Shown here one piece after another: positions 27,730-34,765 of a stretch of 64,000 nt of DNA; positions within the stretch are counted from its first letter, which is position 1; each line of letters starts with the position of its first letter. The stretch is taken from positions 1 to 64,000 of the forward strand of contig NZ_DAOUCJ010000079.1 of NCBI RefSeq assembly GCF_034432235.1. The letters are read 5' to 3'. The notes below the pieces were generated by a model that saw only the letters and a list, made by a program, of their open reading frames with translations, did not search any database and was not told the origin of the DNA. The translations under genes and the position numbers were made by a program. Source of the DNA: Thermoflexus sp. GTDB lineage: Bacteria > Chloroflexota > Anaerolineae > Thermoflexales > Thermoflexaceae.

Positions 27730-28722
27730 TCAGCCCTCCCGGATCCCATATTCCTGCTTCACCAGCTCCAGATCAGCGTCCACCATGATTTTCACCAGCT
27801 GCTCAAAGGTCACCGAAGGCGCCCACCCCAGCTTGGTCCGCGCCTTAGTGGCATCGCCGACCAGGAGATCTACATCGGCGGGGCGGTAGAGGGCGGGATC
27901 CACCACCACATATTTCTTCCAGTCCAGCCCCAGATAGTCGAACGCCAGCTCCACGAACTCCCGCACCGAGTGGGTTTCCCCCGTGGCGATCACGTAGTCC
28001 TCCGGCTCGTCCTGCTGCAGCATCAGCCACATCGCCCGCACGTAATCCGGCGCGTAACCCCAGTCCCGGCGAGCCTCCAGGTTGCCCAGGCGGAGCTCGT
28101 GGGCCAGGCCCAGTTTGATCTTCGCCGCTGTGTAAGTGATCTTGCGGGTGACGAACTCCAGCCCCCGGCGCGGGCTCTCGTGGTTGAAGCAGATCCCCGA
28201 GACCGCGAACATCCCGTAGCTCTCCCGGTAATTCACGGTGATCCAGTGGGCATACACCTTGGCCACGCCATACGGGCTGCGGGGATGGAAGGGGGTGTTC
28301 TCATTCTGGGGGACCTCCCTGACTTTCCCGAACATCTCGCTGCTCGAGGCCTGGTAGAAGCGGATGGTAGGGTCCACCAGGCGGATGGCCTCCAGCAGGC
28401 GGGTGACGCCGAGGGCCGTGAACTCCCCGGTGAGGACCGGCTGTTTGAAGGAAGTGGGCACAAAGGATTGGGCGGCCAGATTGTAGACTTCGTGGGGGCG
28501 GTATTCCCGCAGGATATCGATGAGGGAGGACTGATCCAGCAGATCCCCCTGCACCAGGAGGATGCGATCCTGGATATGGCGGATCCGTTCGAAGTTGATG
28601 GTGCTGGTGCGTCGGACCATCCCGATCACTTCATAGCCTTTCTCCAGGAGGAACTCCGCCAGGTAAGAGCCATCCTGGCCGGTGATGCCGGTGATCAGAG
28701 CCCGCTTCTTCTCGATTTCCAT
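27730..28722 (-). CDS. gmd: GDP-mannose 4,6-dehydratase
   Basis: This 330-aa SDR enzyme turns GDP-mannose into GDP-4-dehydro-6-deoxy-D-mannose. Seen are the NAD(P) motif GITGQDGSYLAE, RRTSTINFERI, the catalytic SSSEMFG and YGVAKVYAHW (YxxxK), NHESPRRGLEFVTRK, and GNLEARRDWGYAPDYV. AGGAGGTGCGAGGG precedes the ATG. It is flanked by rmd upstream and the phosphohexomutase downstream, giving a compact GDP-D-rhamnose module. Confidence 0.96.
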   Translation of the reverse strand: MEIEKKRALITGITGQDGSYLAEFLLEKGYEVIGMVRRTSTINFERIRHIQDRILLVQGDLLDQSSLIDILREYRPHEVYNLAAQSFVPTSFKQPVLTGEFTALGVTRLLEAIRLVDPTIRFYQASSSEMFGKVREVPQNENTPFHPRSPYGVAKVYAHWITVNYRESYGMFAVSGICFNHESPRRGLEFVTRKITYTAAKIKLGLAHELRLGNLEARRDWGYAPDYVRAMWLMLQQDEPEDYVIATGETHSVREFVELAFDYLGLDWKKYVVVDPALYRPADVDLLVGDATKARTKLGWAPSVTFEQLVKIMVDADLELVKQEYGIREG

Positions 28723-28762
28723 TCCCTCGCACCTCCTCTAAGTTTTTGAGCGCTGGGGTGCT

Positions 28763-29764
28763 CTACCTCCCCGGTCGCCGTTGCTCCGCGCGGGCCCGGG
28801 CCCGCCATTCCTCCAGCACATCCCGCAGGGATTGCTCCAGGGGGATGCGGGGCTCCCATCCCAGGCGCTCTCGGATCCGGGCGGTGTCGGCCGCGCTGAT
28901 CGGGATCTCCACGGGGCGGATGCGCTGGGGATCCACCTCCACCCGGACGTTCACCTGGGTCATGGAGAGAAGGAGCTCCAGCACCTCCCGGATCGAACGG
29001 GGTCGACCGGACCCGATGTTATAGACCTCGCCGGGCTCTCCCCGCTCCAGCAGCAGGCGATACGCGCGCGCCACATCCCGGACATCGGTGAAATCCCGCC
29101 GGGCTTCCAGATTCCCCACCCACAACACCGGATCCTGTAATCCCGCCTCGATCCAGGCGATCTGACGGGCGAAAGACGGGACCACAAAACGGGGATCTTG
29201 ACCGGGACCGATGTGATTGAAGGGACGGGCCCGGATGATCGGCATGGCGTAAGCCGTGGCGTAGAGGGCGGCCAGCCAGTCCTGGGCCGCCTTGCTGATC
29301 CCATACGGGTTGGCCGGGCGGAAGGGATGATCTTCTCGAACCGGCACCTCCTCCGGGCGGATTAAGCCGTAGACCTCGTTCGAGGTCACAATCAGAACGC
29401 GGGGCTGCAATCCCAGCGCCCGAATGCTCTCCAGCAGATTCAGGGTGCCCCGCACGTTGGTCTCGAAGGTCCCCCAGGGATCCTTCCAGGATTCCGCCAC
29501 ATCGGACTGGGCCGCCAGATGGATGATGCCTTCCGGTCGCACAAGGGCAAGCCCCTGACGGACCGCCTCCGGATCCCGGAGGTCTACCCGGGCAAGCTGA
29601 AGACGGTTCGGAATTCCGGTCCACGACCGCCGGGCCCATCCCCACAGCTCCCAGTCGGTTTCCTGAGCCAAGATGGAGGCGAGATGACGGCCGACGAAGC
29701 CGCTGACACCGGTGATGAGCACCCGCAAAGGCAATGGCTCCTTTTCCGGGATCGAATCCGGCAT
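28763..29764 (-). CDS. rmd: GDP-6-deoxy-D-mannose reductase (GDP-D-rhamnose synthesis)
   Basis: The 333-aa extended SDR has LITGVSGFVGRHL (NADP binding), TSNEVYG and YGISKAAQDWL (catalytic Tyr and Lys). The NHIGPGQDPRFVVPSFARQIA segment is typical of Rmd, which reduces the 4-keto group of the Gmd product to give GDP-D-rhamnose. Rmd is more likely than a fucose synthase because that enzyme needs an epimerase-type active site that I do not recognise here. It is the first gene of the minus-strand run; the ATG at 29764 faces the 373-bp intergenic region. Confidence 0.88.
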   Translation of the reverse strand: MPDSIPEKEPLPLRVLITGVSGFVGRHLASILAQETDWELWGWARRSWTGIPNRLQLARVDLRDPEAVRQGLALVRPEGIIHLAAQSDVAESWKDPWGTFETNVRGTLNLLESIRALGLQPRVLIVTSNEVYGLIRPEEVPVREDHPFRPANPYGISKAAQDWLAALYATAYAMPIIRARPFNHIGPGQDPRFVVPSFARQIAWIEAGLQDPVLWVGNLEARRDFTDVRDVARAYRLLLERGEPGEVYNIGSGRPRSIREVLELLLSMTQVNVRVEVDPQRIRPVEIPISAADTARIRERLGWEPRIPLEQSLRDVLEEWRARARAEQRRPGR

Positions 29765-30137
29765 GCCGCTCCGAATTATACCGTAATGTCCCGGCACGGA
29801 CCCTCCATCCTGATCTGGGGCTGAATGAGCGCCTCGCATCGGATCGGACTTCCATTAGGAAGCGACGATCGGTCCGTTCGCCAGGCCTTGAGGCGGGGAT
29901 CAAATCCTCTAATCTTTTTCTGATATATGGTGGATATTTTATGAGCAAGGAAAGATCCTGCTGCATGGAGGCTCTTTCCCCTTCCTGTCCCGCGAGGCCA
30001 TCGGGGAAGGGGAGGGCTATCGTCGGAAGACGCTGGGGCATGCCGAAGGCAACCCGCTCGATTCCGGATCTTGCGGGGGAAGCAACGGCATACTTCTCTT
30101 CGATGACCGTTCCATTTTGACCAGGAGTCGAGCTCCC
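29765..30137. other. Divergent intergenic region between rmd and the GH130 gene
   Basis: The region separates genes running in opposite directions and must hold both promoters. An AT-rich patch near 29,909-29,945 (TAATCTTTTTCTGATATATGG, GGATATTTTATGAG) is the best candidate, but no clean -35/-10 pair was found. No credible gene is present; short open frames here look incidental. Confidence 0.4.
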
Positions 30138-31076
30138 ATGCCCGAGCTCTTCCATCGGTATCCGGGAAATCCTATCCTGACGGCGGCCGACTGGCCGTAT
30201 CCGGCGAACGCCGTGTTCAATCCAGGGGCCACCCGTTTCAACGGCGAGGTCCTCCTCCTGGTCCGCGTGGAGGATTTCCAGGGCCTTTCCCATCTTACGG
30301 TCGCCCGTAGCCTCGATGGGCGAAGCGGCTGGCGGGTGGACTCCGAACCCACCCTGCTACCGGACCCCCTGCATCATCCTGAGGAATTCTGGGGGATCGA
30401 AGACCCGCGGATTGTATTTCTGGAAGAAGAAGGCCTGTATGCGGTGACGTATGTCGCTTACTCCCGGGGCGGGCCGCTGGTTGCCCTGGCGACGACCGCG
30501 GACTTCAAAGTCTTCCATCGGCTCGGTCCGATCCTCCCTCCGGAGGATAAGGACGCCAGCCTGTTTCCCCGCCGGTTCAAGGGCCGATGGGCGATGATCC
30601 ATCGCCCGATGCCCACGGCGCCGGGAGCTCGCCCCAACATCTGGATTTCCTTTTCTCCAGATCTACGCCACTGGGGCGACCACACGGTGATCATCGAAGC
30701 CCGCCCTGGGGGCTGGTGGGATTCCGATCGGGTGGGCCTGGGGCCTCAGCCCATAGAGACGCCCGAGGGCTGGTTGATCCTTTATCATGGCGTGCGCCAG
30801 ACCGCATCGGGGCGGATTTACCGCGTCGGCATGGCCCTGCTGGATCTGGAGGATCCCCGGAAGGTGATCCGGCGCAGCGCCGAGTGGGTGTTCGGCCCCC
30901 GCGCTCCTTACGAACGGATCGGCGATGTGCCCAACGTGACCTTTCCATGCGGCGCGGTGGTGGATCCCCACTCCGGGGAGCTGTTGATGTATTACGGGGC
31001 GGCGGACACCTGCGTCGCCATGGCGACGGCTGATCTGCGCGCGCTGCTGGATTATTTACGCTATGCCCCTGTATAG
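30138..31076 (+). CDS. GH130-family glycoside phosphorylase/hydrolase
   Basis: The 312-aa five-bladed propeller protein begins with RYPGNPILTAADWPYPANAVFNPGATRF, the family opening, and has LLLVRVEDFQG, WGIEDPRIV (catalytic Asp region), HRPMP, WWDSDRVGLGPQPIETPEGWLILYHGV cut into blades, and CGAVVD. GH130 enzymes act on beta-mannosides, mostly by phosphorolysis. The ATG at 30138 has AGGAG ten bases upstream. The next gene is a glycosyltransferase, so synthesis and breakdown of the same mannose-containing glycan is plausible but not shown. Confidence 0.9.
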   Translation: MPELFHRYPGNPILTAADWPYPANAVFNPGATRFNGEVLLLVRVEDFQGLSHLTVARSLDGRSGWRVDSEPTLLPDPLHHPEEFWGIEDPRIVFLEEEGLYAVTYVAYSRGGPLVALATTADFKVFHRLGPILPPEDKDASLFPRRFKGRWAMIHRPMPTAPGARPNIWISFSPDLRHWGDHTVIIEARPGGWWDSDRVGLGPQPIETPEGWLILYHGVRQTASGRIYRVGMALLDLEDPRKVIRRSAEWVFGPRAPYERIGDVPNVTFPCGAVVDPHSGELLMYYGAADTCVAMATADLRALLDYLRYAPV

Positions 31077-31305
31077 AGGTGGGATAGGCCCCTTCGCCGC
31101 CCCGCCCCCTCACCCGATCGGCCAGCGTGGAAGCAACCGGCAAAGGCAGAGCTCCGCCGTTACGCGATGGGCCTTCTCCGGGGCCTTTGGAAGGGGGTCG
31201 CCCTGCCTTCCTGAACTCCAGCCCAACCGTGTCATTTCGCCCCTCTTCAGGTCCGATCCCGAGGCGATCGATCTCTCACATCACGGAGAACGGAGGTGAG
31301 AGATC

Positions 31306-33606
31306 ATGAAAGATCGCATCCGGATCGCCCTGGTGGGGACTTATGTGCCCCGACGGTGTGGGATCGCCACATTCACGCACGATCTGGCAAAGGCGATCGC
31401 AGAAGCTCAGGGGGAGCCGCTGGACGGCTCCGGGATCGTCCATATTGTGGCCCTCACCAATCCGCCTCAGCGCTACGCCTACGGCCCTGAGGTAACCTTC
31501 GAGATCCGGGATGGGATCCCGGAAGACTACCGGGCCGCGGCGGATTACCTGAACCAGGCCCCCGTGGATCTGGTCTGCCTGCAGCATGAGTATGGGATCT
31601 TTGGGGGGGCGGATGGTGAATATGTGCTGGATCTGGTGAACGCGTTGCGCAAACCCCTCGTGGTCACCATGCATACTGTCCTCTACGAGCCGTCTGAGAA
31701 CCAGCGGCGGATCTTAATCGCTCTCGCCCGACGGGCGGATCGTGTAGTGGTCATGTCGGAGCGAGCGCGTCAATTCCTGATAGAACGTTATGGGGTGCCT
31801 GCGGAGCGAATCACCCGCATCGACCATGGGGCCCCTGCCATGCCGTTCGAGGACCCCGCCCCTTACAAGGCGCGCCTGGGGCTGGAGGGACGGCGGGTGC
31901 TGATGACCTTCGGGCTCCTCAGTCCGAATAAAGGGATCGAGACCGTGATCGAGGCGATGAAGACGCTTGTCCCCCGGCATCCCGATCTCCTGTATCTGAT
32001 CGTGGGGGCCACCCATCCGGAGGTCCGCCGTCGGTTCGGCGAGTCCTACCGCCGATCCCTGGAGGAGGCCATCGCGCGGGCCGGACTGCAGGATCACATC
32101 CATTTCGTGGATCGCTATCTGGACCGAGAGGAACTGCTGACCTTCCTGATGGCGGCAGACATCTATGTCGCGCCCTATCTGGCGCGGGAGCAGATCGTCT
32201 CCGGCACCCTCACCTACGCCCTCGCCTGCGGGAAGGCCATCATCTCCACACCCTCGTGGTATGCAGAGGAGATCCTGGGGGATGGACGGGGCCTCCTGGT
32301 TCCTTTCCAGGATCCGGAGGCCATGGCCCGCGCGCTGGACCACCTGCTCTCCCATCCGGAGGAGCGGGAGCGGTTGCGTCGGGCCGCCTATGAGCGGGGA
32401 CGGGAGATGGCATGGCCGGTCATCGGCCGCCGCTACCTGGATCTGTTCCGGAAGATCCTGGAATGCCCTCGGCCCGTTCATCGCCCGGCCTGGCTTCCCT
32501 TCCGTCCATCGAAGTTGCCTGCGGTGCGCCTGGAACACCTGCGCCAGCTCACCGATGAGACCGGACTTCTCCAGCATGCCTGGGGGACGATCCCGCACCG
32601 ACAGTTTGGATACTGCACCGATGACAACGCCCGCGGGCTGCTGGTGATGGCGCGGGAATGGGCCCGAAGCCGGGATCCCTCCCTCCTTCCATTGATGAAG
32701 GCGTATATGGCGTTTCTGATCCATGCCTGGAATCCTGAACGGGGGCGGTTCCGCAACTTCATGGGCTATGACCGGCGATGGCTCGAGGAAGCCGGATCGG
32801 AGGATGCCCATGGCCGCGCCCTTTGGGCGCTGGGCGAGGCCATGGCGTTCGGGCCGGAGGAGATCCAGGCCGTCGCCGCCGCGTTGTTCCGGGAGGCCTG
32901 GCCGGCCAGCCAGGCGTTTCAGCATCCGCGGCCCTGGGCGTATGCCATTCTGGGGGGGCTGGCCGGTTTCGAGCGGTTTCCGGGCGATCTCCGATTGCGG
33001 GAGGAAGTAAAAGCACTGGCCCAGCGTCTGGCGGATCGGTTCCAGGCTCACGCCCAGCCCGATTGGCGGTGGTGCGATGAGGTGGTCACCTACGATAACG
33101 GAATTCTGCCCGCGGCGCTCATCGCCGCCGGGCATCGCCTGGATGAGCCCCGATGGGTCGCATGGGGCCTGGATGCCCTGCAATGGCTGGTGGAGATCCA
33201 GACCGACCCGCAGAGTGGGCATTTCTCCTGGATCGGAAACCGGGGATGGTTCCCCCGGGGCGGACCCAGGGCCCGGTTCGCCCAGCAGCCACTGGAGGGA
33301 GCCGCCATGGCGGAGGCGGCCGCGCGGGCCTGGGAAGCCACTCGGGATGCCCGCTGGCTGGAAGTCCTGGAGCGGTGCGTCGGCTGGTTCCTCGGGTGGA
33401 ACGATCGGGGATGCGCCCTGGCGGATCCAAAGACCGGCGGATGCCGGGATGGCCTGGAGCCGCTCGGCCCCAGCGCCCACCAGGGGGCCGAATCCACCCT
33501 GGCCTGGTTGTTCACGCTCCAGCTGGCCCATCGGCTGCTTCCCTCTGCCCATGAGCGGATCCTGTCCGAGCCGCACCGCTGGCGATCCTCTCGGGCTCTT
33601 TCGTGA
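31306..33606 (+). CDS. GT4 glycosyltransferase with a C-terminal helical-toroid domain
   Basis: This 766-aa protein has two parts. Residues about 5-390 are a GT-B enzyme of family GT4: LVGTYVPRRCGIATFTHDLA, HGAPAMPF, TFGLLSPNKGIETVIEAM, and VSGTLTYALACGKAIISTPSWYAEEIL cover the donor site. Residues about 405-760 contain repeated helical hairpins with CTDDNARGLLVMA, GRALWALGEAMA, NGILPAALIAAG and HQGAESTLAWL, resembling an (alpha/alpha)6 glycosidase-like fold of unknown activity. It follows the GH130 gene by 229 bp. The start at 31306 has GGAGGTGAGAG upstream. Confidence 0.85.
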   Translation: MKDRIRIALVGTYVPRRCGIATFTHDLAKAIAEAQGEPLDGSGIVHIVALTNPPQRYAYGPEVTFEIRDGIPEDYRAAADYLNQAPVDLVCLQHEYGIFGGADGEYVLDLVNALRKPLVVTMHTVLYEPSENQRRILIALARRADRVVVMSERARQFLIERYGVPAERITRIDHGAPAMPFEDPAPYKARLGLEGRRVLMTFGLLSPNKGIETVIEAMKTLVPRHPDLLYLIVGATHPEVRRRFGESYRRSLEEAIARAGLQDHIHFVDRYLDREELLTFLMAADIYVAPYLAREQIVSGTLTYALACGKAIISTPSWYAEEILGDGRGLLVPFQDPEAMARALDHLLSHPEERERLRRAAYERGREMAWPVIGRRYLDLFRKILECPRPVHRPAWLPFRPSKLPAVRLEHLRQLTDETGLLQHAWGTIPHRQFGYCTDDNARGLLVMAREWARSRDPSLLPLMKAYMAFLIHAWNPERGRFRNFMGYDRRWLEEAGSEDAHGRALWALGEAMAFGPEEIQAVAAALFREAWPASQAFQHPRPWAYAILGGLAGFERFPGDLRLREEVKALAQRLADRFQAHAQPDWRWCDEVVTYDNGILPAALIAAGHRLDEPRWVAWGLDALQWLVEIQTDPQSGHFSWIGNRGWFPRGGPRARFAQQPLEGAAMAEAAARAWEATRDARWLEVLERCVGWFLGWNDRGCALADPKTGGCRDGLEPLGPSAHQGAESTLAWLFTLQLAHRLLPSAHERILSEPHRWRSSRALS

Positions 33607-33650
33607 GGCGGAATCTGGATCTTGGTCCCCAAAAAACGCCAGGAGCCCGG

Positions 33651-33679
33651 TTGACGTTTCTTCTTCCCTCCCATAGAAT
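33651..33679 (+). promoter_or_regulatory. Promoter of the cytochrome c gene
   Basis: TTGACG (33651-33656), a 17-bp spacer and TAGAAT (33674-33679) predict a start near 33686 and a 5' leader of about 160 nt before the ATG at 33845. Confidence 0.65.
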
Positions 33680-33844
33680 TCGATCAGGTTTCATCTGGAT
33701 GCCGAACCTCAACGAATCGCTGGCGGGATGGCTGGGGCTGGAAGCGCCCAACCCAGCTGTCCCCACTCAGGGGAGCCGCATGGCGCTTCCAGCGTGAAGA
33801 GCGGAATGCTCGACGCGGATTCTCTTCCAAAGAGGTGAACGTTC

Positions 33845-34507
33845 ATGCCCACGCTTCCACCCGTGCAGATCGCCCTTCTGATCGTCGGCGTTCTTCTGGC
33901 CACGCTGATCCTGGGAAGCCTGCTGGCGATTCTCATGGCCTGGCTGACCCGGGAGGTCCAGGCGGCCTATGGGCAAGCCCCGGCGACGACGGCGAAAGCG
34001 CCCACACCGGCGACAGAGGTGGCCGCTGTCCCCGAGGTCCCTGCTCAGCGGATCGGCCCCTGGCCGTTCGTGATCAGCGGCCTGGCCCTGCTGGTCGTCC
34101 TGGCGGTCATCTTCTATCCCATGCCCCAACCTCAGACCGCTTCGCCGGAAACACCCTCCGGGGGAAGCGCGGCATCGTCGACCCCGGCCTCCCCGCCGGC
34201 GGCGGCTGCGCTTCAGGGGAACCCGGAGAAGGGCAAGCAGCTGTTCCTGGGCACATGTGCCTCGTGTCACGGGCCGGACGCCAAAGGATTGCCCGGCCTG
34301 GGGAAGAATCTGACCACGAGCGCCTTCGTGCGGCAGCAGACCGATGCCCAGCTGCTGGAGTTCATCAAGAGGGGGCGGCCGGCGACGGATCCGGCCAACA
34401 CCACGGGGGTGGATATGCCGCCGAAAGGGGGCAACCCGGCTTTGACCGATCAGGATCTGGCCGACATCATCGCCTTCATCCGCACCTTCAATCCGCATCA
34501 GCCGTAG
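33845..34507 (+). CDS. Membrane-anchored class I c-type cytochrome
   Basis: The 220-aa protein has a membrane helix at residues 9-32, an Ala/Pro/Thr-rich link, a second helix near 74-95, another Pro/Ser/Ala-rich link, and a single-haem domain (about 124-218). The haem site is CASCHG at about residue 138, and the distal Met is probably in VDMPPKGG near residue 190. It likely carries electrons outside the membrane. No oxidase or bc1/alternative-complex gene is beside it, so its partner is unknown. Confidence 0.88.
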   Translation: MPTLPPVQIALLIVGVLLATLILGSLLAILMAWLTREVQAAYGQAPATTAKAPTPATEVAAVPEVPAQRIGPWPFVISGLALLVVLAVIFYPMPQPQTASPETPSGGSAASSTPASPPAAAALQGNPEKGKQLFLGTCASCHGPDAKGLPGLGKNLTTSAFVRQQTDAQLLEFIKRGRPATDPANTTGVDMPPKGGNPALTDQDLADIIAFIRTFNPHQP

Positions 34508-34569
34508 CGCCTGGCTCGGTGAGAGGGGGGCCGGATCCATCGGGCCGTGGAAGAGCTCTGGCCGTCCGC

Positions 34570-34598
34570 TTGTCATAGCCACGGGATCCTGCTAAAAT
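34570..34598 (+). promoter_or_regulatory. Promoter of tRNA-Arg (and possibly argS)
   Basis: TTGTCA (34570-34575), a 17-bp spacer and TAAAAT (34593-34598) are placed about 13 nt before the tRNA 5' end. Confidence 0.7.
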
Positions 34599-34611
34599 GT
34601 AAATGATCTGC

Positions 34612-34689
34612 GCGCCCGTAGCTCAGCCTGGATAGAGCGTTGCCCTGCGGAGGCAAAGGTCGCAGGTTCAAATCCTGCCGGGCGCGCCA
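34612..34689 (+). tRNA. tRNA-Arg (GCG)
   Basis: A full cloverleaf of 78 nt: acceptor GCGCCCG/CGGGCGC, D-arm GCTC/GAGC, anticodon stem TTGCC/GGCAA with loop CTGCGGA and anticodon GCG, T-arm GCAGG/CCTGC, and encoded CCA. A genomic GCG anticodon for the CGN box is uncommon, because most bacteria encode ACG and edit it to inosine. It lies 77 bp before argS. Confidence 0.95.
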
Positions 34690-34698
34690 TAGAATATC

Positions 34699-34736
34699 GC
34701 AGAGGCCGCCGATCGGCGGCCTCTGCTGGTTTTATT
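34699..34736 (+). terminator. Terminator between tRNA-Arg and argS
   Basis: A perfect 12-bp stem (GCAGAGGCCGCC and its complement) with a GATC loop is followed by TGGTTTTATT. It ends the tRNA transcript. With no other obvious promoter between it and the argS ATG at 34766, readthrough may set argS expression. Confidence 0.75.
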
Positions 34737-34765
34737 CCCCCGAACTCCGCTCACAGGAATCCGCG

